From positions 1 to 40,833 of the forward strand of contig VBAY01000033.1 of assembly GCA_005883085.1 (NCBI GenBank): a DNA stretch of 40,833 nucleotides, given 5' to 3'. Shown here piece after piece: positions 24,519 to 32,495 of this stretch. This stretch comes from Candidatus Bathyarchaeota archaeon. Its GTDB lineage: Archaea; Thermoproteota; Bathyarchaeia; 40CM-2-53-6. The notes under the pieces were generated by a model, which did no database searches, had not been told where the DNA came from, and saw only the letters and a program-made list of their open reading frames with translations. The position numbers were made by a program, and so were the translations under genes. The stretch's first letter is position 1, and every line of letters starts with the position of its first letter.

Positions 24519-25489
24519 TGCCTCAAGTCATAGAATGGAGAGCAGCAGGCCCAGACGACATCGTCTGGCGGTACCCAGTAGAAGAAATCACCAACGCTGC
24601 ACAGTTAGTCGTTCATGAATATGAGACGGCGGTCTTTCTCAAAGACGGCAAAGCATACGACGTCTTCCCTCCAGGGAGACACACTCTTACAACTCTCAAC
24701 CTGCCTCTCATAACTTCGGCATACCGAATATTTTTCGGCGGCAAGACACCCTTCACAGCCACCGTCATATACGTCTCCACGAAACAGTTCGCCGGCAAGT
24801 GGGGCGCGAAGGCGCAGACTACAGAGCTAGCTCCCTTGATGGTTCATGGAGCCGCATGGTTTAGAGTAACCGACGCCAACTTGTTCGTTAACGAGGTTGT
24901 CGGGGGACAAGGAGCCTATACCACTCAGCAAGTGGACGATTTCATCCGAGGCTTCATCAACGAAAGAGTCATCGATGAAATGTCAAAATACGATCTTCAA
25001 ACCGCATTCACTCAACTCGACAAAGCATCGGTTACAGTGAAAGTCAACATCAACGACGCTCTGAAAAGAATAGGAACCGACCTTGTTGATTTCAAGTTCG
25101 AAGGCATCGATACCTCTGATCAGTTCCGAGATAGACTCTTCTGGATCAAACAGAAAGCAGCCACCTCAGACGTGTTGAGGATGGAGACCGCCAAGGACAT
25201 TGGATCAAGCATCGGCTCGTCTCCAGGCGCGGGCTTCGGAGCAGGAATGGTCCTCATACCCCAAGTGATGAACGCCCAGATGCAGCCATCCGCGCAACCC
25301 CAGGCAGCACTCGTCGCATGCCCCAAGTGCGGAAACGGTGTTCAACAAGGAGCCCGATTCTGCCCCAACTGCGGAGCCACCATGTTCGTACCGCCTCCCG
25401 CACAAGCCATGACGCCTTGTCCCAACTGCGGAAAACCGGTCGCCACGGGGACCAAATTCTGTCCAGAATGCGGGCAAAAAATGCGATAG
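24518..25489 (+). CDS. SPFH-domain protein with two C-terminal zinc ribbons
   Basis: A 323-residue protein: an SPFH/band-7-like domain (about 20-225, including VFPPGRHTLTTLNLPL and the helical FIRGFINERVIDEMSKYDL) of the cytosolic, virion-core-protein/YdjI type rather than membrane-anchored flotillins, a Gly/Ala/Gln-rich linker (about 230-262), then two double-cysteine ribbons CPKCG...CPNCG and CPNCG...CPECG (about 265-320). Known relatives form oligomeric rings or scaffolds; the function is not well established. It is translationally coupled to the upstream helical protein. Confidence 0.8.
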   Translation: MPQVIEWRAAGPDDIVWRYPVEEITNAAQLVVHEYETAVFLKDGKAYDVFPPGRHTLTTLNLPLITSAYRIFFGGKTPFTATVIYVSTKQFAGKWGAKAQTTELAPLMVHGAAWFRVTDANLFVNEVVGGQGAYTTQQVDDFIRGFINERVIDEMSKYDLQTAFTQLDKASVTVKVNINDALKRIGTDLVDFKFEGIDTSDQFRDRLFWIKQKAATSDVLRMETAKDIGSSIGSSPGAGFGAGMVLIPQVMNAQMQPSAQPQAALVACPKCGNGVQQGARFCPNCGATMFVPPPAQAMTPCPNCGKPVATGTKFCPECGQKMR

Positions 25490-25580
25490 GCCACACCGTT
25501 ATAGACTCGCAGTCCAGCCCAGACTCACTTGGCCACAACGTGTTCGCATTACGATACGTTATCTCGTCTCAAGACAAGAG

Positions 25581-25586
25581 TATAAG
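25581..25586 (+). promoter_or_regulatory. TATA box for the csl4-nop10 operon
   Basis: TATAAG in the context AGAGTATAAGAATC, 50 nt before the csl4 ATG, predicts a transcript with a 5' leader of about 25 nt. It is the only clear promoter before a run of 14 tightly spaced genes. Confidence 0.5.
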
Positions 25587-25635
25587 AATCGGACAGGCGA
25601 AACAAGGCGGTTCCTGAAAGGTTACCAGAACAGAC

Positions 25636-26214
25636 ATGATAAAGAAGCTGGACGGACAATTCGTTGTTCCAGGAGTAAGACTTGGCGTCGTCGAAGAGTT
25701 CATGCCGGGTCGCGGAACAGTCGAGGTGGAAGGAACAGTCTACTCATCCCAGACCGGAGTAGCCGCAGTCGATTCCAACCGCCACATAGTCTCGGTAAAA
25801 ACCTCGGCAGGACCCCCGATCGTCCCCGAAGAAGGATCCACAATCTTAGGCGTCGTCGAAAAAGTCCAAGAGAAAATGGCCATCATCAACATCATCGTAG
25901 TTGACGGGCACAAGCTGCAACCACCGTTCACGGGCATGCTGCACATCTCCAACTCTAGCCCAAGATTCGAGCGTTTCATGGGCGATGTCTGCAAACCTAA
26001 CGACATTATCCGGGGAAAAGTAATCGATGTGAGCCAGCGGATCCCGAAGCTGACAACCGTCGGACGGGACATGGGCGTGATCAAAGCCTACTGCTCGAGG
26101 TGCGGAGGTGAGCTCGTCCTGTCAGGACGAATTCTCCGTTGTGTGCTGTGCCTAAATGTTGAGAGAAGACGACTGGCAGAAGATTTTGGGGCTGGAGGCA
26201 ACGTGCCAAGTTGA
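25636..26214 (+). CDS. csl4: Exosome RNA-binding subunit Csl4
   Basis: Cap protein of the archaeal RNA exosome. The 192 residues have the N-terminal domain (FVVPGVRLGVVEEFMPGRGTVEV), a central S1 RNA-binding domain (about 65-150, with GMLHISNSS) and a C-terminal zinc ribbon (CSRCGGEL and CVLC). Order and length are standard for the family. First gene of a long operon; its end overlaps rpoL by four bases. It recruits substrates and DnaG to the Rrp41-Rrp42 ring in characterised archaea. Confidence 0.93.
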   Translation: MIKKLDGQFVVPGVRLGVVEEFMPGRGTVEVEGTVYSSQTGVAAVDSNRHIVSVKTSAGPPIVPEEGSTILGVVEKVQEKMAIINIIVVDGHKLQPPFTGMLHISNSSPRFERFMGDVCKPNDIIRGKVIDVSQRIPKLTTVGRDMGVIKAYCSRCGGELVLSGRILRCVLCLNVERRRLAEDFGAGGNVPS

Positions 26215-26504
26215 AGGTTAACGTATTGAAGAAGTCCAAGGGATTCCTCAAGGTTGAGATGGAAGGAGAAGGACACACCTTCGGCCATCTAATGCAGGAC
26301 GCACTTCTTGAAGACAAGACAGTGGATTGGGCAGGCTACGACCTTCCACACCCACTCTTCACCAAACCCGTCATAACCTTGAGAATGAAAGGCGAGTCCT
26401 CCGCTGAGAAAGCTTTAGAGCGAGCCGCGAAAAAGGTCCACTCGGACACCGAGGAATTCATAGAAAAGTTCAGTGCCGCAATAACGGCCGAAGCTGAAAA
26501 CTAG
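26211..26504 (+). CDS. rpoL: DNA-directed RNA polymerase subunit L (Rpb11 homologue)
   Basis: Assembly subunit that pairs with subunit D in RNA polymerase. The 97 residues contain GEGHTFGHLMQDAL, the family signature (GExHTxxNLL in most members), followed by YDLPHPLFTKPVITLRM. Here the conserved Asn of the signature is His. Start is TTG at 26211, overlapping csl4 by four bases. The csl4-rpoL pairing is common in archaea. Confidence 0.92.
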   Translation: MKVNVLKKSKGFLKVEMEGEGHTFGHLMQDALLEDKTVDWAGYDLPHPLFTKPVITLRMKGESSAEKALERAAKKVHSDTEEFIEKFSAAITAEAEN

Positions 26505-26518
26505 CCGGAGACCGCCCT

Positions 26519-27196
26519 CTGCCATCGAGGGGCATCATCTTCGATTTTGACGGCACACTCTACGGAGACTGGAGACTCTGGATTTCCCTGATCGAAGAGA
26601 CCCTCAGAGAATTCAACCTCACAGTCGCAGGTTACGAAGCTCTCGAGCTGGCCCGAAACCTCATCAGAGGTGGGCAAGCACGAGAGACCCTGAAGATAAG
26701 CGGACTGGCCGTCTCACTCGCCCGAGAACAAGGACTCGACCGCGACGAGGAGGTTCGCGCTAGATTCTTCGAGAAACTAGACGCCAAAATGGATGGGACG
26801 GGACCTGGAAAAGATCTAGTCGGACTCTTGGAACAACTTCGTCAGAAAGGGTTCATCATGGGCTTAGTGACTTTCGTACGAAAAACACGGCTTACCAAAC
26901 GTTTGGACACGTGGAAACTAGGAGACTACTTCAGTTGCGCGGTTACCCCAGAGCAAGTTGCGGAATTCAAACCATCACCGCAACCCTACCTAAAAGCGAT
27001 CGAGGAGTTCCACCTCAAGCCAAGAGACTGTTTTGTCATCGGAGATGAGCCCGTGGACATGATGGGCGGAAAACGGGCGGGGACAAAAACGATAGGAATG
27101 CCCCAGGGATTCTATTCACGAGAAGAATTAGAAGAGGCAGGCGCCGAGTCGATAATAACCTCACTAAACGAGTTACCACCCCTCCTCTTCAAATGA
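26519..27196 (+). CDS. HAD hydrolase, probable CTG start
   Basis: A HAD phosphatase of about 225 residues. Motif I is GIIFDFDGTLYGD right at the N-terminus, motif II is VTF in GLVTFVRKT, a motif III lysine in EFKPSPQPYL, and motif IV is FVIGDEPVDMMGGKRAGTKTIG. The frame has a stop at 26495 and no ATG, GTG or TTG between it and motif I, so the common start rule would cut off the catalytic Asp. A CTG at 26519 (giving MPSRGIIFDFDG) lies 8 nt after GGAG and is the best start. The first standard start is ATG 26789, deep inside the domain. Phosphoglycolate or similar substrates are possible. Confidence 0.8.
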   Translation: MPSRGIIFDFDGTLYGDWRLWISLIEETLREFNLTVAGYEALELARNLIRGGQARETLKISGLAVSLAREQGLDRDEEVRARFFEKLDAKMDGTGPGKDLVGLLEQLRQKGFIMGLVTFVRKTRLTKRLDTWKLGDYFSCAVTPEQVAEFKPSPQPYLKAIEEFHLKPRDCFVIGDEPVDMMGGKRAGTKTIGMPQGFYSREELEEAGAESIITSLNELPPLLFK

Positions 27197-27238
27197 GCAC
27201 CTTCAATAGCCCATGAAATATTGTCAGCGTGATCACAG

Positions 27239-27601
27239 TTGAACGACGAGCACCTTGGCAAGATTCTCACGGACACTGGACTCGCCCAGTTCGGAGACTC
27301 TCTTCTGAACTTCGCCTACTCGATAGCTCTAACAGAAACCACCGGTCGACCGAGAGGAACAAAAGTCCAAGACAAGATCCTCGCAGATGCAGCGGCAAAG
27401 GCTGGACTGAGGAAGCGTCTCCCGAGACGAGTGGGCCGAGGAGATGTTGCTAACAGTCTGGAGGCCTTGTTAGGCCACGTGTGGTTGCAGAAAATGATCA
27501 CACTCGAGGAAATCGTGGCATGTCTCAAGTCGGAGAACCTTGACTCCAGCAAGAGCTTCTCCGCCCTAGTCGAGATCGCTCTGGCCAAGCTTAGACAATA
27601 A
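27239..27601 (+). CDS. RNase III-fold family protein (archaeal short type)
   Basis: A 120-residue protein resembling the short archaeal RNase III-like family. The stretch LAQFGDSLLNFAYSIAL matches the LxxLGDAVLxx signature helix, and VANSLEALLGHVWLQ matches the second helix EALIGAxYL of RNase III. The catalytic set looks incomplete: the Glu before GD is not present and the Asp three residues before the last Glu is Asn. It may thus be a noncatalytic or atypical member. No double-stranded-RNA-binding domain. Start TTG at 27239. It is 3 nt before the DUF99 gene. Confidence 0.65.
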   Translation: MNDEHLGKILTDTGLAQFGDSLLNFAYSIALTETTGRPRGTKVQDKILADAAAKAGLRKRLPRRVGRGDVANSLEALLGHVWLQKMITLEEIVACLKSENLDSSKSFSALVEIALAKLRQ

Positions 27602-27603
27602 TC

Positions 27604-28098
27604 ATGACGCGCAATCTTGCTGTCAAGAAGGAGATCAGGACTCTCGGGCTCGACCTATGCAACCCTCGACGCTTGATGGGCACTGTCACGAGAGGCGGCA
27701 ATTATCTCGACGGCGTTCTCGTCCTACCATCAAAGCCTACGCTCAAGGCCACATGGATCGCGTCTGCAATCACCAGAACGCGATTTTTTCCCGAGCTCAG
27801 ACTGATTATGACGCACGATCCAGAAATGCAACTCGACGCTAAGATGATCGAGAGGTTGACCAAACTGCCAGTCATCACAGTCGACTCGACGAGAAGGAGA
27901 CAATCAGACGGGTTCAAATCATACAAGGTTGAAGAGAAGCAATTACAGGTAAAAAGCTCCCTTCCTTCAGGGATCCTTCAAGAAATACTCTCCACAACCT
28001 GGGCAACAGGAATGCTTCCTGAGCCTCTGCGAACAGCCCACTTACTCGCTAGATCACGATTTCCCGGGAAAAACACGCGTTTCCAAGCCAACAAATAA
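27604..28098 (+). CDS. DUF99 / endonuclease V-like protein
   Basis: A 164-residue protein with the DUF99 opening KEIRTLGLDLCNPRRLMGTVTRGGNYLDGVLV and TLKATWIASAI, as in archaeal UPF0215 proteins, whose fold is related to endonuclease V. The catalytic Asp expected in LGIDD is present as LGLD with the next acidic residue replaced (LGLDLCN). Relatives have been suggested to act on deaminated DNA bases; this is family knowledge, not shown here. It sits between the RNase III-like gene and tfs. Confidence 0.7.
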   Translation: MTRNLAVKKEIRTLGLDLCNPRRLMGTVTRGGNYLDGVLVLPSKPTLKATWIASAITRTRFFPELRLIMTHDPEMQLDAKMIERLTKLPVITVDSTRRRQSDGFKSYKVEEKQLQVKSSLPSGILQEILSTTWATGMLPEPLRTAHLLARSRFPGKNTRFQANK

Positions 28099-28133
28099 AT
28101 TCGCCTCTTGGCGCTTGGATAGCAGAACCTGTT

Positions 28134-28457
28134 TTGCAGTTCTGTCCGAAATGCGGGTCCACGCTACTACCCGCTAAGCGAGAGAAGAAGGTATTCATGG
28201 CCTGCGGAAAGTGCGGTTACACGAGCAACCGCGGCGATAAACAGGTTAGCAGGTTAGCCCATGAAAGAGAGAAGATAATCGTCATAGGACGGGAAGAACA
28301 GAAAATAAGGACCCTTCCCAAGACAAAAGCTGAATGCCCGAAGTGCAACAATCACGAAGCGTTCTACTGGCTCGTCCAGACAAGGGGCGGCGACGAGTCC
28401 TCGACCCAATTCTTTAGATGTACCAACTGCGGAGCAACATGGCGGGAGAATAGCTAG
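28134..28457 (+). CDS. tfs: Transcription factor S (TFIIS/RPA12-like)
   Basis: RNA cleavage factor for backtracked RNA polymerase. The 107 residues have two zinc ribbons: N-terminal CPKCG...CGKCG and C-terminal CPKC...CTNCG. The catalytic acidic pair lies in GGDESSTQFFRC, as in TFIIS. Start TTG at 28134 gives MQFCPKCGS, the family's usual beginning. It precedes the PCNA gene by a few bases. Confidence 0.95.
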   Translation: MQFCPKCGSTLLPAKREKKVFMACGKCGYTSNRGDKQVSRLAHEREKIIVIGREEQKIRTLPKTKAECPKCNNHEAFYWLVQTRGGDESSTQFFRCTNCGATWRENS

Positions 28458-28459
28458 AA

Positions 28460-29272
28460 TTGCTGGAAAGTTCAATAGCGGAAACATCGGCTAAGAAGGA
28501 AAAGCCGGCAAACCCCATGTTCAAAGCCACAATGAACGATGCTCGGCTGTTCCGCAACCTCATAGGAGCAATCTCAAGCCTCATCGAAGAGGCCGACTTC
28601 AACGCATCGCCCGACGGGATCAAGCTCCGATCTATGGATCCCTCACACATAGCCATGGTCGACTTCGAGTGGCCCAAGACAGCCTTCGACACCTACGAGT
28701 GCTCAGCCCCAACGAAACTGCGCCTGAGCGTCTCAAACCTCCTCAAACTGCTGAAAAGGACGAAGAGTGACGAATCCATCGAGGTTATCTATGATGATGC
28801 GAACAAGAAGCTCAACATCACCCTAAAAGGCAACATTGTCAGGAAATTCATAACCCCGACACTCGAACCTTCCACCGAAGAAGTTCCAACGCCGAAGGTC
28901 CCGTTCAACGCAAGAGTCAAGATTACAGCCGCAAGCTTGCGAGACATTATCGATGACGCACAATCCATCAGCGACAACGTCAAGCTAGAAGTAAGCCAGG
29001 AAAAATTCGTCGTCAGGGCGGCAGGCGAGCTGACCAGCGCTCTGATAGAGCTCGACAAGGGATCAGATGCCATCCTCGAACTCGATGTGAAGGAACCAGC
29101 GAAGGCTACATACAACCTCAACTATCTAGGAGAGATAATCCGGGCCGGCTCAGGAGCCTCAGAGGTTACTTCTCTCGAGTTCTCCACCAACATGCCAATC
29201 AAAGTCGAGTTCGAAATGCCCCAGCAAGGAAGGCTTCTTTATTATCTCGCCCCAAGAATAGAGGCCGAATAA
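28460..29272 (+). CDS. pcn: DNA polymerase sliding clamp (PCNA)
   Basis: Processivity clamp for replication and repair. The protein has the repeated two-domain fold with MFKATMNDARLFRNLIGAIS at the start, GIKLRSMDPSHIAMVDFEW and the C-terminal GRLLYYLAPRIE. The open frame starts at TTG 28460, but 19 residues then precede the usual PCNA first residue; ATG 28517 (MFKATMND) is the family start and gives about 251 residues, so 28517 is the more likely start. The gene is followed by priL after 10 nt, a replication grouping seen in several archaeal lineages. Confidence 0.95.
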   Translation: MLESSIAETSAKKEKPANPMFKATMNDARLFRNLIGAISSLIEEADFNASPDGIKLRSMDPSHIAMVDFEWPKTAFDTYECSAPTKLRLSVSNLLKLLKRTKSDESIEVIYDDANKKLNITLKGNIVRKFITPTLEPSTEEVPTPKVPFNARVKITAASLRDIIDDAQSISDNVKLEVSQEKFVVRAAGELTSALIELDKGSDAILELDVKEPAKATYNLNYLGEIIRAGSGASEVTSLEFSTNMPIKVEFEMPQQGRLLYYLAPRIEAE

Positions 29273-29282
29273 GAAGAACCTA

Positions 29283-30335
29283 ATGTTAACAAGGGCTGAC
29301 CTAGCCAAATACCCCTTTCTCAACGAAGCCTCCGACTACATCAAAGAACTAGGAATCTCCATCGACGACATCGCATCCCCAGACTTCAGCCCAGTCCTAG
29401 AAAGAGCGGAAAAGAGACTGGAAGAAGCCCTCTCAAAAGGAAGAGTGTCGAACGAATTCGGCAATGAGAATGCTGAGATACTCTCATTCCCGGTCTCCAA
29501 TCTGATCCTGAGCCTCACAGGGGAGGAGAGAGCACAGAGAAGGTTCGCGCTCGCTGAAGCGAAGAGAGCTTACGAGCTTCTCCGACAGGAAAGCCCAGAA
29601 AAGCTCGATTACATCGCCCGAACAACCTTCGGCTGGAAGCTAAACAAAATCGATGCACAGCCTGGAAAGCGATTCTACGATTTCGGGATCTCACTCGCCG
29701 ACTACCTAAGGAACTCTGTTCATCTCAAAGACCCAAAATGGAAGCTTCCCAACAGGATTCTAGACCATGGCCTAGTCTATGCTACAAGAGAAGAACTGGC
29801 TCGTCTCCTCGAGGAAGAGGTCAGAACGAAGATAGTCGACAGGAGCAGCCGGTTATCGGGTGAGATACCTAAGCCCTTACTGCCTAAGGTCGAACGGACA
29901 AGAGGACTCATCACCAAATGGCTTGGCGTTCCATCCCACTATGAACTCCCGAAAGTACCCTCGCCAGAGGCAATGCCCCCCTGCGTCAGACACCTCATTG
30001 ACAATCTCGCGGAAGGAAAGAACGTGCAACACATGGGCCGATTCACACTTGCATCCTTCCTCGTCAACATCGGAGCAGGAGAGGAGGACATCGTCAAGGC
30101 CTTCAAGCCCGCCAGCGACTTTTCCGAGAGAATGACCCGATACCAAGTCGAGCACATAGCCGGCAAGAGAGGCGGGAGGACAAAGTACACTTGCCCAATG
30201 TGCACCACACTCAAAACACACGGAGTCTGCTACAAGCCAGACGATATCTGCAGCACAATCCGAAACCCTCTGAGCTACTACAAGAGCAAAGCCAGAATCC
30301 TAACAGGAAAGGGGCCGAAACGTGAACCAAGCTGA
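29283..30335 (+). CDS. priL: DNA primase large subunit
   Basis: Regulatory iron-sulfur subunit of the archaeal primase. The 350 residues are helical at the N-terminus, and the C-terminal domain shows the four cluster cysteines: PPCVRHL, YTCPMCTTLKTHGVC (two of them) and DDIC. ARYPFLN-like AKYPFLNEA near the N-terminus is typical of PriL. It overlaps priS by 14 bases. Confidence 0.94.
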   Translation: MLTRADLAKYPFLNEASDYIKELGISIDDIASPDFSPVLERAEKRLEEALSKGRVSNEFGNENAEILSFPVSNLILSLTGEERAQRRFALAEAKRAYELLRQESPEKLDYIARTTFGWKLNKIDAQPGKRFYDFGISLADYLRNSVHLKDPKWKLPNRILDHGLVYATREELARLLEEEVRTKIVDRSSRLSGEIPKPLLPKVERTRGLITKWLGVPSHYELPKVPSPEAMPPCVRHLIDNLAEGKNVQHMGRFTLASFLVNIGAGEEDIVKAFKPASDFSERMTRYQVEHIAGKRGGRTKYTCPMCTTLKTHGVCYKPDDICSTIRNPLSYYKSKARILTGKGPKREPS

Positions 30336-31536
30336 ACAAGTCATCAGGCAGAAATTCCAACAATACTACCTCGACCCGAAACGACAGTTAGACCCGCCCC
30401 TGAACCCGTCAGAAAGAGAATACGGATTCCTCCTCTTCAGTGGAAAGTTCATGGTCAGGCATCGATCATTCAAAGACCCCCTTTCACTCCTGACGGCAGT
30501 TAGAGACTTGGTCCCGTCACACGTCTACTTCTCTACAGCCTACTACAGAGAACCCACAGCACCAATGGAAGAGAAAGGATGGACAGGCGCCGATCTGGTC
30601 TTCGACATCGACGCAGACCATCTCAACACACCATGCAAACCCGACCATGACAGTTGGAAATGCAAGGCCTGCGGCACAACTGGAAACGGAGGAGCCCCAA
30701 AGCTCTGCCCAAAATGCAAGAATGACCGTCTGGAAGAACAAACATGGCTATGCGACAGATGCCTCCAAGAGGCGAAAGAGGAAACTGCAAAGCTCCTCGA
30801 GATGCTCTACACGGATCTTGGAATAGACAATGAAGCCACCCGACTATTCTTCTCAGGACACCGTGGATACCATGTCCACGTATATTCGAAACAGACTTCT
30901 CAGCTCGGAGAGGAAGAACGTAGGGAAATCGCCGACTATCTTCTCGCTCAGGGATTAGATCCACAACTCCACGAATTGGAGGAGACTAGTGTTGGAGGGA
31001 CAAAGCTGGCGGAAGGCCCACTCATAGGTCAACCAGGTTGGAGAGGACGAATAGTTGCTGGAATCTACGATATTCTCGGAAGCGAGATGGATCAGATAGG
31101 CCTCACGTCAACTCAGGTCCACGCGTTGAAGTCATGGGATAGGGAAGATCTTCTTCGAAAACCCTTCTGGAACTCGGCGAAGGGGGTCGGAATCTCCACA
31201 TGGAAAACCCTGGTGACAAAAGCTGTCGAGAAAAAATCGGCAAAGATAGACACCGTAGTAACAACAGACATTCACAGACTCATCAGAATGTCGGGAACCC
31301 TCAACGGCCACACTGGACTGCTAGCAATGAAGGTTCCGGAAGAAAGACTCGACGAGTTCGACCCCTTCACAGAACCTCTGGCCTTCCAAGGCCAAATGAA
31401 GGTCAAAGTCAAGGAGTCCCCAGGCTTTAGGCTCGGCGAAGAACGGTTCGGACCGTATCACGACGAGACTGTACAGTTGCCGTCGACTGCTGCCATGCTT
31501 CTTCTCTGCAAGCACCGAGCAGAGCCCATTGCATAG
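30322..31536 (+). CDS. priS: DNA primase small (catalytic) subunit
   Basis: Makes RNA/DNA primers. The 404 residues show the catalytic FDIDADH (94-100), a zinc-binding knuckle with CKACG, CPKC and CDRC (about 113-150), the SGHRGYHVHVY motif with the substrate-binding His, and DIHRLIRMSGTLNGHTGLLA. Start is a GTG at 30322, inside the end of priL. Together with priL and PCNA it forms a replication module. Confidence 0.95.
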   Translation: MNQAEQVIRQKFQQYYLDPKRQLDPPLNPSEREYGFLLFSGKFMVRHRSFKDPLSLLTAVRDLVPSHVYFSTAYYREPTAPMEEKGWTGADLVFDIDADHLNTPCKPDHDSWKCKACGTTGNGGAPKLCPKCKNDRLEEQTWLCDRCLQEAKEETAKLLEMLYTDLGIDNEATRLFFSGHRGYHVHVYSKQTSQLGEEERREIADYLLAQGLDPQLHELEETSVGGTKLAEGPLIGQPGWRGRIVAGIYDILGSEMDQIGLTSTQVHALKSWDREDLLRKPFWNSAKGVGISTWKTLVTKAVEKKSAKIDTVVTTDIHRLIRMSGTLNGHTGLLAMKVPEERLDEFDPFTEPLAFQGQMKVKVKESPGFRLGEERFGPYHDETVQLPSTAAMLLLCKHRAEPIA

Positions 31537-31601
31537 ACCACCGTCAAGATATTATTAGCTCGTCAATGAGATAGCCTCGTCTTCCAGAGAGATGTAGTGC
31601 C

Positions 31602-32165
31602 ACGGCTACTATCTACGATGAGACAATCGAAGCATGGCGACGAGAGTTCCACAGCCCTGAACTCCAGGAACTCAGACCCGAGTTCTTTCGAGACGTAGCC
31701 GCGTACGTCCGAAGATTGAAGGAAACCCAGAGAAATCTAGACCAACGATCCCTCAAAGCCATTCTTCTAGAAGAGGAAACAAAGAGAATAGAACGACTAG
31801 TTGTCGAGCTTGTCGACCGAAGACTCTCGAAAATCTGGCGAACCTCCCAGACAAACGCCCAGGTCACCCCGCATACTTCGGAGAAATGGGCTCAGGAAGA
31901 ACTCTCCACTCTTGCTCGCCACTACAGAAAGTTCAAGGAAGACACGATTCAGGGAATAGAACCTTCAAACTCTCCAGAGAAAAAGAAAGACAAGCTCCTC
32001 CTTCGATTCGTCAAAGACATGCCGTCTATCATTGGCGTAGACCTGAAAACCCATGGACCATTCCTGAAAGAAGACATCGTCGTTCTCCCGTACGAGAATG
32101 CTGAGAGCCTAATACGGCAAGGCACCGCGGTCGAGATAAGACCAAGCCACGGGGATAATGGATAA
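31602..32165 (+). CDS. gins51: GINS complex protein (Gins51/Gins15-like), non-standard start
   Basis: Subunit of the GINS part of the archaeal CMG replicative helicase. The C-terminal B domain, LLLRFVKDMPSIIGVDLKTHGPF and VVLPYENAESLIRQG, is diagnostic. Upstream, the frame reads IYDETIEAWRREFHSPELQEL, the usual N-terminal helix, but there is no ATG, GTG or TTG between the in-frame stop (31572) and the internal TTG at 31716, which would remove the helix. An ACG at 31602 lies 8 nt after GAGAGAT; an ATC at 31611 gives the usual MYDE-like beginning. A missing base in the assembly is the alternative: a GTG at 31597 is one frame off. Confidence 0.85.
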   Translation, partial: TATIYDETIEAWRREFHSPELQELRPEFFRDVAAYVRRLKETQRNLDQRSLKAILLEEETKRIERLVVELVDRRLSKIWRTSQTNAQVTPHTSEKWAQEELSTLARHYRKFKEDTIQGIEPSNSPEKKKDKLLLRFVKDMPSIIGVDLKTHGPFLKEDIVVLPYENAESLIRQGTAVEIRPSHGDNG

Positions 32166-32201
32166 AAGGACGCCCCCGCCCCCAAACCAGCCCTTTCCCA
32201 C

Positions 32202-32206
32202 GGTGA
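32202..32206 (+). promoter_or_regulatory. Shine-Dalgarno GGTGA pointing at an ACG start for L44e
   Basis: GGTGA, a perfect match to the archaeal anti-Shine-Dalgarno core (GGAGGTGAT complement), lies 8 nt before the ACG at 32215, the position where archaeal L44e genes have their initiator ATG. Confidence 0.45.
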
Positions 32207-32214
32207 AAGAAAGA

Positions 32215-32493
32215 ACGAAGTATCCAAAAGAGATCAACACCTACTGCCCTAAGTGCAAACACCATACAGCACATGCCGTCGCAGTCTACAAGGCGGGCAA
32301 GCAGCGCACTCTATCGTGGGGAGCCAGACGACAAGAAAGACGAAAACACGGCTACGGCGGGCAGAAATTTCCTGAACTGAAACGCACCGCCAAGACAACC
32401 AAGAAAGCCCTTGTCAAACTGAAATGCCGAACCTGCAACTATACAATTGAGAGACTGGGTATCAGGCTGAGAAAACTAGAGGTCGGAGCCTAA
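32215..32493 (+). CDS. rpl44e: Ribosomal protein L44e, probable ACG start
   Basis: Large-subunit ribosomal protein with a zinc ribbon (CPKC ... CRTC), KYPKEINTYCPKCKHHTAH, and the basic ARRQERRKHGYGGQKFPELKRTAKTTKK segment that contacts rRNA. From the ACG at 32215 it is 92 residues, the normal archaeal length. The only standard start in frame is ATG at 32158, giving a Pro-rich 19-residue addition (KRTPPPPNQPFPTVKE) unlike any L44e, and overlapping the GINS stop. GGTGA eight nt before the ACG supports the shorter form. S27e follows after 2 nt. Confidence 0.9.
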   Translation, partial: TKYPKEINTYCPKCKHHTAHAVAVYKAGKQRTLSWGARRQERRKHGYGGQKFPELKRTAKTTKKALVKLKCRTCNYTIERLGIRLRKLEVGA

Positions 32494-32495
32494 CA

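Noticed and set aside
28254..28487. Antisense frames over tfs and PCNA
   Set aside because: They are antisense shadows of clearly identified genes.
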